Positions 1 through 7,992 of a DNA stretch of 64,000 nucleotides are shown piece after piece (position 1 is the stretch's first letter; each line of letters starts with the position of its first letter). The stretch spans positions 1 through 64,000 of the forward strand of contig CAJCHZ010000006.1 of the NCBI GenBank assembly GCA_903970165.1, written 5' to 3'. This DNA comes from Betaproteobacteria bacterium. Lineage in GTDB: Bacteria; Acidobacteriota; Terriglobia; Acidiferrales; UBA7541. Made by a program: the position numbers and the translations under genes. The notes beneath the pieces were generated by a model. The model searched no databases. It was given only the letters and a program-made list of their open reading frames with translations, and was not told where the DNA came from.

Positions 1-876
1 CGCCTGCGCTTCGACTTTTCGCACTTCGCGCACGTCGATGCCGAGGAGTTGAAAGACATCGAGCAACAAGTAAACGACGAGATCCGCCACAACACGCAAA
101 TTGAGACAAACATCAGCTCGCTAGAGGAGGCTCTGGCGTCAGGCGCGTTGGCGTTTTTTGGCGACAAATACCCCGAGAGCAACGTCCGCGTTGTCACCAT
201 TCCGGATGAGCGCTCGCCTAGGGGCTTTTATTCCAAAGAGCTATGCGGAGGCACGCACGTCCAGCGAATCGGCGATATAGGCGTTCTGAAGATCGTCCAT
301 GAAGGATCGGTTGCAGCGGGCGTCCGCCGAATAGAAGCGGTTACTGGGCTTGGGGCGCTGGAGCACTACCAGAAGCAAGCGCAGACGCTTTCGTATTTAA
401 CCGAACGGTTAAATACAAGCGAGGACGGCCTGGCGGAAACCATTGAAAAGAATGCGCTTACCATAAAGTCACTGGAAAAAGAGCTCGAAAATCAGCGTCG
501 CAAGGGTGCATTGAGCCAACTGGACCAACTTGCAGGACAGGTGCAGAACGTCAAGGGAATCAAGGTGATATCCGCCGAAGTGACGGGGGCGGATAAGGAA
601 GTGCTAAGGCAATTGGTGGACTCTCTCAGACAAAAAATTGGGTCGGGGGTAGTCGCCCTCGGCCTGGTGGACGGCGAAAAGGTAGCCCTCATCGCCGGGG
701 TCACAAAAGACCTCACCGCTAAAGTGCATGCTGGCAAGCTGATACAGACACTGGCGAAAATGGTGGGCGGTTCGGGCGGCGGAAGGCCGGATTTGGCGGA
801 GGCTGGCGGAAAGGACACATCGGCGCTAAAAAGTGCCCTTAGTTCTATCCCGGCGCTACTCGAGCCCTTGCTATAA
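1..876 (+). CDS. alaS: Alanine--tRNA ligase, C-terminal part (5' truncated by window edge)
   Basis: This is the 3' part of alanyl-tRNA synthetase, the cytoplasmic enzyme that charges tRNA-Ala and hydrolyses mischarged Ser/Gly-tRNA-Ala. The reading frame is open from base 1, so the true start lies outside the window. The first residues, RLRFDFSHF, are typical of the start of the AlaRS editing domain. The motif CGGTH supplies the Cys and His of the editing zinc site. A coiled-coil stretch follows, then a C-terminal DHHA1-type domain ending in GGSGGGRPDLAEAGG, the classic AlaRS C-terminal signature. The catalytic class II domain is missing only because of the window boundary. About 240 bases follow before the next gene on the same strand. 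Confidence 0.97.
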   Translation, partial: RLRFDFSHFAHVDAEELKDIEQQVNDEIRHNTQIETNISSLEEALASGALAFFGDKYPESNVRVVTIPDERSPRGFYSKELCGGTHVQRIGDIGVLKIVHEGSVAAGVRRIEAVTGLGALEHYQKQAQTLSYLTERLNTSEDGLAETIEKNALTIKSLEKELENQRRKGALSQLDQLAGQVQNVKGIKVISAEVTGADKEVLRQLVDSLRQKIGSGVVALGLVDGEKVALIAGVTKDLTAKVHAGKLIQTLAKMVGGSGGGRPDLAEAGGKDTSALKSALSSIPALLEPLL

Positions 877-1113
877 TTTTCGCCGTAGCGCCAGGAAGCG
901 TGTCCTGCGGGAGACACTTGCGCGGGTGTGGTCAAAAGCGCAGGAATCTCAGGTAGAAGGCGTGCTTCGCAAGACGAGTCGGCCCTTGCTTCGGAAAGGC
1001 GCGCAGGTTGAATCCTGTGCAATCTGGAAGCCGTCGAAACGAAAGGGCCACCCTAACACGTTGATTCTGTGGTATGAAGTGGCATCACCGTGTACGCCTT
1101 CCCTAGAGGCAAG
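877..1113 (+). other. Intergenic leader upstream of lytic transglycosylase; possible structured RNA
   Basis: This 237-base gap carries no convincing ORF. It contains several short complementary runs: GACAC near 925 against GTGT near 935, and cgcgcaGG near 1002 followed by GAATCCtgtgc. The string GGTTGAATCC near 1008 superficially resembles a tRNA T-arm, but no acceptor stem or anticodon arm fits. Cell-wall hydrolase genes are known hosts of ydaO-type (c-di-AMP) riboswitches. Only loose motif resemblance is visible here, so no RNA class is assigned. Confidence 0.25.
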
Positions 1114-1830
1114 ATGGCTAAACGCGCGACACGAACGGCATGCATCTCGTTGGGAGCACTCGCTTTGTGTGCGACTTCCTTCGCACTCACGGCGAATGCC
1201 CAGATTGCCCGAAGTGTGGACGCCAGCGGGCGAGAGATGTTTGTAAACGCCGATCAGCCGGTTCCGGTTAAGTTGGCGCCTCCTAAGCCGCACAAAACCA
1301 TCTACCTGCCAGCCGAATCTACCTTTATGGGCGCAAGCAGACCCGCTCTCAGCATTGACCGGGACGGCGTTGAAAAGCTCGTACGGGAAGCGGCGGAACG
1401 TCACAACGTGGACCCGGCTTTGGTCCGCGCAGTGATCGAAACGGAATCGAACTGGAATCCATCGGCAATGTCTCGCAAGGGAGCCGGTGGCTTGATGCAG
1501 CTGATTCCAACGACGGCACAACGGTACGGTGCAAACGACGTGTTCAATCCGCAACAGAATATCGACGCCGGGGTTAGACATCTTAAATGGCTGCTGGAAC
1601 GGTATAATGGCAACCTGGATTTGGCTTTGGCGGCGTACAATGCGGGTGAGGGGGCTGTTGATCGGGCTCACGGCATCCCTGCGTTCCGGGAGACGCGGAA
1701 TTACGTGCAGAAGGTACAGGATGCGTATTTCCGGCCTGGATCGGGGCGTCTTGATAGCGCGTTTACAAATCCTCGCGCCATCCACAGAGAAGTTGACCCC
1801 GACGGACGAATCATTTTCCGGAACGATTAA
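1114..1830 (+). CDS. Secreted lytic transglycosylase (SLT, Slt70/MltC-like catalytic domain)
   Basis: Predicted periplasmic murein lytic transglycosylase of 238 aa that would cleave MurNAc-GlcNAc bonds with formation of 1,6-anhydro-MurNAc. Residues 1-30 form a signal peptide (basic start, hydrophobic core, ANA-Q cleavage). A short DUF4124-like segment follows (residues 31-52). The SLT domain spans about 82-205, with the catalytic Glu at about residue 111 in VIETESNWNP, then GLMQL (126-130) and AAYNAGEGAV (173-182). The ATG at 1114 is preferred over the GTG at 1090 because TAGAGGC lies just upstream and the signal peptide begins there. The next gene downstream is a murein amidase, which supports a cell-wall role. 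Confidence 0.9.
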   Translation: MAKRATRTACISLGALALCATSFALTANAQIARSVDASGREMFVNADQPVPVKLAPPKPHKTIYLPAESTFMGASRPALSIDRDGVEKLVREAAERHNVDPALVRAVIETESNWNPSAMSRKGAGGLMQLIPTTAQRYGANDVFNPQQNIDAGVRHLKWLLERYNGNLDLALAAYNAGEGAVDRAHGIPAFRETRNYVQKVQDAYFRPGSGRLDSAFTNPRAIHREVDPDGRIIFRND

Positions 1831-1841
1831 GTTCGAGCGAC

Positions 1842-1889
1842 GGCGGCAAGCCGCCATTGCGTGGTCGGCCAGCAGGATGCGGCTGGCCG
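1842..1889 (+). terminator. Tandem GC-rich hairpins after the transglycosylase
   Basis: Two inverted repeats follow the stop at 1830. GGCGGC-AA-GCCGCC (1842-1855) forms a tight hairpin, and CGGCCAGC (1866-1873) pairs with GCTGGCCG (1882-1889) across an 8-base loop. No clear T-run follows, so termination or transcript-end protection is inferred from position. Confidence 0.4.
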
Positions 1890-1976
1890 TAAGTTGAAAG
1901 ATGGCACGATGGTTTGTGCCCCTTCAAAGTTTCCTTCGCAGGATAGGGTAGAGTAGATGTTCGGGGGCAAAGAGTT

Positions 1977-4097
1977 TTGAACAGGACGTTCGCCCGGCTT
2001 TCGCCAGTTTTTGTATCGCTTGGTATTGGTGTGCTGTGCGTCTGTGGCAATCCGCGCGCGAGTTTTGCCAAAGCCGCGGATACACCTTCGACAAGCGCGG
2101 TGAAGCGCGAGGCTGCAGGGGCACAGTTTGCTCGCGCGGAAGAGCAGCGCGCAAATTTAAACAACAAGCCGCCGGATAAACGGACACTGGCGGAGTACAA
2201 GCAAGTGGTGACGAGTTACCGGCGCGTTTACCTGATTACGCCGCGGGCCGTGGAAGTTGTGGATTCCCTGGTCTGCGTGGCCGAGCTTTATACGGAGATG
2301 GGCGACCGCTTCGGGCGAAGCTATTACCAGTCGGCGGTTGATTCCTACCAATTTCTCATCCACGAATATCCCTCGAGCAAGTACAGCCAGGATGCGTTGC
2401 TGCGCATCGGGAAGCTGCAACGCGAGCAGTTGGGCGACTCGGCTTCGGCTACCAAGACCTACGACGATTTCTTGAAGAAATATCCGCACTCGACGCGGAA
2501 GCGCGAAGCGCAGGAAGCACTGGCGGAGCTGGCCTTGTTGCAGCACAGCGATGCGCCCGAGCTGCCCGCAAATGCGCCTTCGGCAAACACTCCTGCCCCG
2601 CCTGCGGCTACCTCCCCGATTGTGAAGTCCGAAGGACCAATGGTAGCTGCGGGACCTGTTCAGGGAGGGGCTGTGGCAACCGGCCGCAGCGCTGCGGAAG
2701 GGGCGCCGCGAATCAGACGGATCAGCACGAACGCCAGAGCCGACGAGACGCGCGTGACCATAGATCTTGAGGATTCGGTGGAGTACAGCTCGGCGCGGAT
2801 TGCTCATCCAGATCGGATATTTTTCGATTTGCATTCGGCACGTTTGACGCCGGAAGTGGCGCGCGGGAGCGTGCAGGTTACCGGAGAGTTGCTCACGGCG
2901 GTACGCGTGGCGCAGAACCAGGCGGGCGTGGTGCGCGTGGTCCTGGATGTGACCGGCGTGAAGGACTACGCGGCGTCGCTCTCAAGCAATCCGCCGCAGC
3001 TGGTGATTTTCCTGTACTCGACGAATCACGGCGGGACGACTTTGCGCGCGGGCAAATCGAAGAACGTGCAACCACGGGGCGGGGCAGATGACCGGGCCGG
3101 GGATACGAGTAACGGTTCAGGCGATTCCGGAAATGTAAAGTCTGTTTCGGTGAAAAGTCCTCCTGTAGATCCCGGCGCTTCGCCGGGCCCGGATTCATCG
3201 AAAGGCGCTAACTCCGGCGCGAAGAATTCTCGCGGGAATCAGTTGAATTCCTCCAATGCGAAACCCGATCTGATTCGGCCAAGCACTGCGCCGCAGCCTA
3301 CGCGGAGTGGGCAATCCACTTTGACACGCGCTCTCGGATTGAAGATTGGGCGCATCGTGATTGATGCCGGGCACGGCGGGCATGACACCGGAACGATTGG
3401 GCCTACCGGGTTGATGGAAAAAGATTTGTGCCTGGACGTGGCGCTGCGATTGGGGAAGATCATCGAGCAGCGGCTGCCAGGGGCGGACATCGTTTACACG
3501 CGGTCCGATGACACGTTTATTCCCCTGGAAGAGCGGACGAACATTGCCAACCAAGCCAAAGCAGATCTGTTTATTTCGATTCACGCGAATTCAAGCCAGG
3601 ATCATGCGGCGCGTGGCGTCGAGACATATTATTTGAACCTAAAGGGTTCGCCCGAAGCGATGGAAGTAGCGGCGCGGGAAAATGCGGTATCGGAAGAGGG
3701 CGTGCATGACCTGGAAGACCTGGTGAAAAAGATTGCGCGGAACGAGAAGATTGATGAGTCCAAGGAGTTCGCTGAGGATATTCAGGATTCGCTCGCGAAG
3801 CGTATGCAGAAGGGCAGCGCTTCGGTCAAAAACCGCGGAGTGCGCAAGGCGCCGTTTGTGGTTTTGATTGGGGCGGACATGCCTTCGATCCTTACGGAGA
3901 TTTCGTTTTTGAGCAATCCTGCCGACGAGAAGCTATTGAAGCAGCCGGACTACCGGCAGAAGGTAGCGGAAGGCCTTTATCAGGGAGTTGCGAGTTACCT
4001 GCAAAGCATGAATAGCGTTGCGCTGAACATGAATGGGAAGAGCGCTTCGACCCCACCTGTACCCACTCCAGTTGAACAATCCAGGAACCAACGGTAA
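1977..4097 (+). CDS. N-acetylmuramoyl-L-alanine amidase (TPR region + AMIN + Amidase_3)
   Basis: Secreted zinc amidase of 706 aa that would cleave the amide bond between MurNAc and the stem peptide during wall remodelling or cell separation. Residues 1-32 look like a signal peptide. Residues about 70-185 are TPR/YbgF-like helices (SSKYSQDALLRIGKLQ), residues about 245-350 an AMIN domain that would bind the envelope, followed by a Ser/Gly/Pro-rich linker. The Amidase_3 domain spans about 456-690. Visible catalytic features are DAGHGG (His466), the Glu in LMEKDL (481), SIHANS (His536) and ILTEISF (Glu641). The start is a TTG, chosen because the signal peptide requires it; its SD is weak. The fused TPR region makes it longer than AmiC-type enzymes. 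Confidence 0.92.
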   Translation: MNRTFARLSPVFVSLGIGVLCVCGNPRASFAKAADTPSTSAVKREAAGAQFARAEEQRANLNNKPPDKRTLAEYKQVVTSYRRVYLITPRAVEVVDSLVCVAELYTEMGDRFGRSYYQSAVDSYQFLIHEYPSSKYSQDALLRIGKLQREQLGDSASATKTYDDFLKKYPHSTRKREAQEALAELALLQHSDAPELPANAPSANTPAPPAATSPIVKSEGPMVAAGPVQGGAVATGRSAAEGAPRIRRISTNARADETRVTIDLEDSVEYSSARIAHPDRIFFDLHSARLTPEVARGSVQVTGELLTAVRVAQNQAGVVRVVLDVTGVKDYAASLSSNPPQLVIFLYSTNHGGTTLRAGKSKNVQPRGGADDRAGDTSNGSGDSGNVKSVSVKSPPVDPGASPGPDSSKGANSGAKNSRGNQLNSSNAKPDLIRPSTAPQPTRSGQSTLTRALGLKIGRIVIDAGHGGHDTGTIGPTGLMEKDLCLDVALRLGKIIEQRLPGADIVYTRSDDTFIPLEERTNIANQAKADLFISIHANSSQDHAARGVETYYLNLKGSPEAMEVAARENAVSEEGVHDLEDLVKKIARNEKIDESKEFAEDIQDSLAKRMQKGSASVKNRGVRKAPFVVLIGADMPSILTEISFLSNPADEKLLKQPDYRQKVAEGLYQGVASYLQSMNSVALNMNGKSASTPPVPTPVEQSRNQR

Positions 4098-4116
4098 GCT
4101 GTTGGTGTCTAAGCGA

Positions 4117-5199
4117 ATGCAAGGGATGCGCCGATTATTCCTCTTCGTATGCGGGTTTGCGCTGTTCAGCGCCGCGTCGGGCTCTGCTCAAGAGTCACTT
4201 CTTCCCAAACAATTCCAGAATTGGCGGCTAACGAGCTGCGCGCCCAAAGCGGCGGATGCCACTTTTGGCACGGAAACGGGCGAGAGAGGCTTTGAGTCGT
4301 GCGAGTTTACGTCGAGCGACAAAACCGTTGGAATCTCGGTCGGGCAATTTCATGACCCGAGCAGCGCGTTTGAGATTTACACAAGCCGGCTAAGGCCGGG
4401 AATGATGCCAGCGAACCTCGGGCAGGTGGCTGCGTTTGACAAGGATGGTGTGCTGATCTTGGAAGGCACTCTGGTTTTGTCATCGACCGCAAACATTTCG
4501 CGGGATGATTTGAGCGCTCTGGTGAAGGCAATGGAAGCAAAGAGCGAACGGTCTCCGCTTCCGCCGATACGAACATACCTGCCGGCGGGGGGGCGTTTGC
4601 TGGGGTCGGAAAGATACGCGCTAGGGCCTGCAGCTTTCCGCGAGGCGCTGGATAAGCTGGGTGAGTCTGAGATGGCCCGGCTGGTGCCGGCTGCGGGATT
4701 TTCGGATAACGCGGAAGCGATGATGGCGCGGTACACCACCGGAGCGAACGGGAGCGGGGTTTTGCTGCTTCTGGAATATCCCACCCCAAATCTCGCGGAA
4801 CAATATATTCACCACCTGGATGAAGTGCTGACGCCGGAGCAAAAAGCGAAAGGTACGACCATCGAGCGGAAAGGGTCTGTGCTCTCGATGGTTTTGTCGC
4901 CTAGTTCCCCTGCGTTTGCGAAGAGTTTGCGCGAATCGACAGATTATGAGACCAAGGTGACCTGGAACGAGGCCAGCCAGACGGCTACCGATCCTCCCAT
5001 TTTGACGGTTTTGCAGAAGATTTTTATTGGGACCGGAATATTCATGATTGCAGCGGTGGTGCTCGGCGTGGCGTTTGGCGGAGTGCGCGTGCTTACGAAG
5101 AGATTTTTTCCTGGGAAAGTATTCGACCGGCCGGAGCAGATTGAAGTTTTGCAGCTCGGATTGTCCGGCAAGCGAATTGACCCATCCGATTTTTACTGA
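4117..5199 (+). CDS. DUF6599-type exported/membrane protein of unknown function
   Basis: A 360-aa protein with an N-terminal signal segment (MRRLFLFVCGFALFSAASGSA), an extracytoplasmic domain and one transmembrane helix near the C-terminus (about residues 300-322, IGTGIFMIAAVVLGVAFGG), followed by a short basic cytoplasmic tail ending DPSDFY. The domain resembles DUF6599 proteins, which are frequent in Acidobacteriota (QNWRLT opening, a repeated pair of similar halves such as YTSRLRPGMMPANLG and YLPAGGRLLGSERYALGP). No catalytic motif is recognised. An upstream in-frame ATG at 4033 overlaps the amidase and is less likely. The short gap after the amidase suggests co-transcription and an envelope role, which is inference. 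Confidence 0.75.
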   Translation: MQGMRRLFLFVCGFALFSAASGSAQESLLPKQFQNWRLTSCAPKAADATFGTETGERGFESCEFTSSDKTVGISVGQFHDPSSAFEIYTSRLRPGMMPANLGQVAAFDKDGVLILEGTLVLSSTANISRDDLSALVKAMEAKSERSPLPPIRTYLPAGGRLLGSERYALGPAAFREALDKLGESEMARLVPAAGFSDNAEAMMARYTTGANGSGVLLLLEYPTPNLAEQYIHHLDEVLTPEQKAKGTTIERKGSVLSMVLSPSSPAFAKSLRESTDYETKVTWNEASQTATDPPILTVLQKIFIGTGIFMIAAVVLGVAFGGVRVLTKRFFPGKVFDRPEQIEVLQLGLSGKRIDPSDFY

Positions 5200-5218
5200 G
5201 ATCCTACGACGGGTTGAG

Positions 5219-6562
5219 CTATTCCAGAGGTAGCCATTCGAACGGAAACAGCTTACCTGCGGCCGCAGGATCCAATTTCAGTCCAATCAGCTCCATAGCT
5301 CGCGCTAGAGTCGGGTCCTTGCCCTCGGCCAGATCCGGTGCAGTTGGCTAGATCACTTCGTCGGGCGTAACGCCCGTCTTCTCGAGACTCTTCCCATCCG
5401 TCATGAGGAGATTCGCTTCAGTAACCGAAGCCGAATAGAAAACCGCTATGTCCACCGCGCCAGCCTGGAACTCGTACCGCAGAGATTCCATGACACTCCC
5501 CGAAGTGCGGTCGCCGACCACCTTTCCTCGATGCTCGATTTGAACCACCCGCGCAAATAACTCCGCCGCCGAAGCGGAGCTGCTGTCCACCAGGACGACC
5601 AGGTCGCCCGTGAAGGTTGAGTTGCCGCGTGACTTGGCAACCAGGGCCTTTTCGCCCTTACGCGTCACTCGTACACCCAGTTTCACATCGTGGTCAAACA
5701 CATTCCCGATTAGCCTGTTTAGTGTAATTATGTATCCATCGGAATTGTCGCGCAGATCCAGGATGAGCGCTTTGTGCTTCCGCGCGATGCTCAGAAAGTG
5801 ATCCACTTCGCCCTCCGTTTGGATGAAGGCCGGCATCTTCCAGATCATCACATCACCTTGCTCCACGTAGCTGCTTCGTAACAGATGCATCTCCTTATCC
5901 TGCTCAAAGATCACGTTATAGATATCGTTGTCCCCATGCGACAGCGTCAGATCCTTTAAATGTTTTCCCTGGATGTATTTTGTCAGCACCTGCTCCTTGC
6001 GAATGGTTCCGGCGGGGCTCCGCAGGGTCAAATCGCTGGCCGGCTTCGGTGCCAATTCATTCAGGAAGTAATCGAATTGCCAGATCTTTCCGGTTCACAC
6101 CGTACCCGTCGAGCGACACGACCTGATCGCCAACATGTATCTTCGCTGCGGCATCGGTTTCAGGACGAATCTCCGTGATATAACAGGCATCCCCGACCAT
6201 CTGCATCCTGTACCCGTACTCCGTTCGGTAGCTTCGTCGCGGCGGGATGAAAAACGTATGTGAGTCATCTAACCCAGACATGAAAGCCGCGATCGTGCGA
6301 TAGGAATCTCCCAATGTTTCCGCCTTTTCCAGGCGCTCTTTGAACGTCTGGTATCTCTCCTCCAGATCGACACCGTGAAATTTCGGGTCGTAATAGTTCT
6401 TTTTCACGGCGTCCCGCATGTCGGCAAGCATTGTCTTGGCACGCCCTCGATCTTTCGGCAGAATCTTGTCGCTCTGCGCGTTAACGCTCGCGCAAAAAGG
6501 GCAATACACCAGGCAAGCGAACGCCAAGAGGCCGGCGCAAATTATCGCGATTCTTCTTTCAT
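5219..6562 (-). pseudogene. S41-family peptidase pseudogene (three lesions)
   Basis: Coding similarity runs along the whole minus-strand span, but in broken pieces. The ATG at 6562 opens a frame that stops after six codons. Restoring one A would give MKRRIAIICAGLLAFACL, a signal peptide that joins the downstream frame. That frame (SVNAQSDKIL...GYGVNRKD) runs out at 6057, while the correct continuation IWQFDYFLNELAPK lies in the adjacent frame from about 6085, consistent with one extra A in cggAAAgat. The second piece carries the S41 nucleophile motif SSSASAAELFARV and VGDRTSG, then hits TAG at 5348. Beyond that TAG the same frame continues sensibly (PTAPDLAEGKDPTLARAMEL...) to a final TAG at 5219. 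A TTG at 6527 could initiate only a fragment. Assembly error cannot explain all three lesions easily. Confidence 0.85.
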
Positions 6563-6586
6563 TGGTAACCCAACCTACTACAACTT

Positions 6587-6603
6587 GTCAGTAAATTACT
6601 GAC
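6587..6603. promoter_or_regulatory. Perfect 8-bp inverted repeat, candidate operator
   Basis: GTCAGTAAATTACTGAC is a perfect inverted repeat (two 8-base arms around one A) in the divergent gap between the S41 pseudogene and the zinc-ribbon membrane protein. It overlaps a possible rightward promoter, TTGTCA at 6585-6590 and TATAAC at 6606-6611, with a short 15-base spacing. A dimeric repressor site is a reasonable inference; no regulator gene is adjacent. Confidence 0.35.
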
Positions 6604-6809
6604 TTTATAACCGAATGGGGCCCAACACTCAAGTACTCGTACAGTGAATGTTTGCCGGGCCTCGTGCAGTAATGCGGTTACCGATAAGCGCGTTCCCGGG
6701 AGCAAACTGTCACTTGGCGCTGTCCCTTGGATACGATCATAGGTGTGTCGGAGTAGCAGCTTTTTCGGACTTACCAATACTCAAAGTGGGAGCCCCGGCT
6801 CCATCCAGG

Positions 6810-7793
6810 ATGCGCTGCCCCAAATGCCAATTCGATCATGAATTGCAGACTACCGACTGTCTGAAGTGCGGAATTGTCTTTTCGCGTTACAAGCCGCCGA
6901 CGGAGGCGGGAGGGACTGCTGAGCAAGGCGAGAGCGCCACACGAAGGTTGCCGACTGCGCCGTTGCCTTCCTCCGCGAGCGCGCCGCTCGCCGCAAACGC
7001 TGCTCTTTCCGAGACTACGCTCCCTAAAATAACCGAACCTCTTGTCGACCGAACCATTGCTTTTAGAGAATTGAAGTACCGGGCGCTTGCTCTGCCCTTG
7101 GCATTGCTTTTTGCCTGGCTGGTGACGAGTATGGGACTGCGCATAGTGGCTGGCATGCTCGCGATGGTTGTCCACGAGAGCGGGCACGCCATCACCGCGT
7201 GGCTCACAGGCCGCTGGGCAGTGCCTCTGCCTTGGGTCACCATGCACGGCGACGAGCGGTCCTGGTCCGTCGTTCTCATTCTCACGTCCGTTATCCTCTT
7301 TGGGGGATATCTGGCTTGGAGGATGGAGCGATGGGGATGGGTTTGCATCGCCGGCGCGGTGCTCCTGACGCAATTCGTTTTCCTGAGTTTGCCCAATCCG
7401 GGTGCGATGATCGTTTTTGGCGGGGACGGCGGCGCATTGGTCCTGGCCACAATTCTGATGGCAACGTTTTATGCGCCGCGCCAGAGCGCCCTTTATAGGA
7501 GTTGGGGATTGCGCTGGGGATTGCTGGTTTACGGAGCGCTAGCCTTCCTGCACGTTTTTCGCACGTGGTCCGGACCTATGGAAGACCTCCCATTCGGCGA
7601 GATCGAGGGCGTGAACCTCTCCGACCCCAGCCTGCTCACCGATATGTACGGTTGGTCCGTTCTACAATTGGTGGATCGCTACGTCCGGCTAGGCACCGTC
7701 TGCCTTGTCGTCCTGCTCGCTTTGTACGTTTGGGGACTGGTCTCGGCGTACCTGCAAACGCGGATCCCTTCCACGCAAGAGAAAACCGCATAG
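6810..7793 (+). CDS. Zinc-ribbon multipass membrane protein with HESGH (M50-like) motif
   Basis: A 327-aa protein not recognised as a named family. It starts with a zinc ribbon (MRCPKC...TTDCLKCGIVFSRY; four Cys in two CxxC pairs), followed by a Pro/Ala/Ser-rich linker (about 28-75) and six to eight hydrophobic helices. The first long helix holds MVVHESGHAITAW, an HExxH zinc-protease motif inside a membrane segment as in M50 (site-2 protease-like) peptidases. The later NPDG-type second motif of M50 is not clear; NPGAMIVFGGDGG is the nearest candidate. Start 6810 is chosen because the zinc ribbon begins there; the upstream extension to 6648 looks non-coding. Function might be intramembrane proteolysis, but a non-catalytic role is possible. 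Confidence 0.75.
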   Translation: MRCPKCQFDHELQTTDCLKCGIVFSRYKPPTEAGGTAEQGESATRRLPTAPLPSSASAPLAANAALSETTLPKITEPLVDRTIAFRELKYRALALPLALLFAWLVTSMGLRIVAGMLAMVVHESGHAITAWLTGRWAVPLPWVTMHGDERSWSVVLILTSVILFGGYLAWRMERWGWVCIAGAVLLTQFVFLSLPNPGAMIVFGGDGGALVLATILMATFYAPRQSALYRSWGLRWGLLVYGALAFLHVFRTWSGPMEDLPFGEIEGVNLSDPSLLTDMYGWSVLQLVDRYVRLGTVCLVVLLALYVWGLVSAYLQTRIPSTQEKTA

Positions 7794-7992
7794 GCGAGCC
7801 GATTGCCCCGAGGGTGGCGTCACTCGCAGCGGCCAACAGCGCAACCTGACGGAAGGTGACCCGGCCTCGAAATGTAACCGAGCTGGAGTTTCGGCATCTG
7901 ACCGGGCAGGGTGTTTTGTGCCTTGGTGCAGGCGATGGGGTGTCGTAAAATTAAAGGGTTATACAGACGGGATAAGCGGGACAAGTTCTTCC

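Noticed and set aside
1003..1020. T-arm-like string GGTTGAATCC suggesting a tRNA
   Set aside because: The loop is one base short and no acceptor stem, D-arm or anticodon arm of proper length surrounds it.
833..1246. A 137-codon plus-strand frame starting inside alaS and crossing the gap
   Set aside because: It overlaps alaS and the transglycosylase in another frame and its product has no family features; the real genes use other frames.
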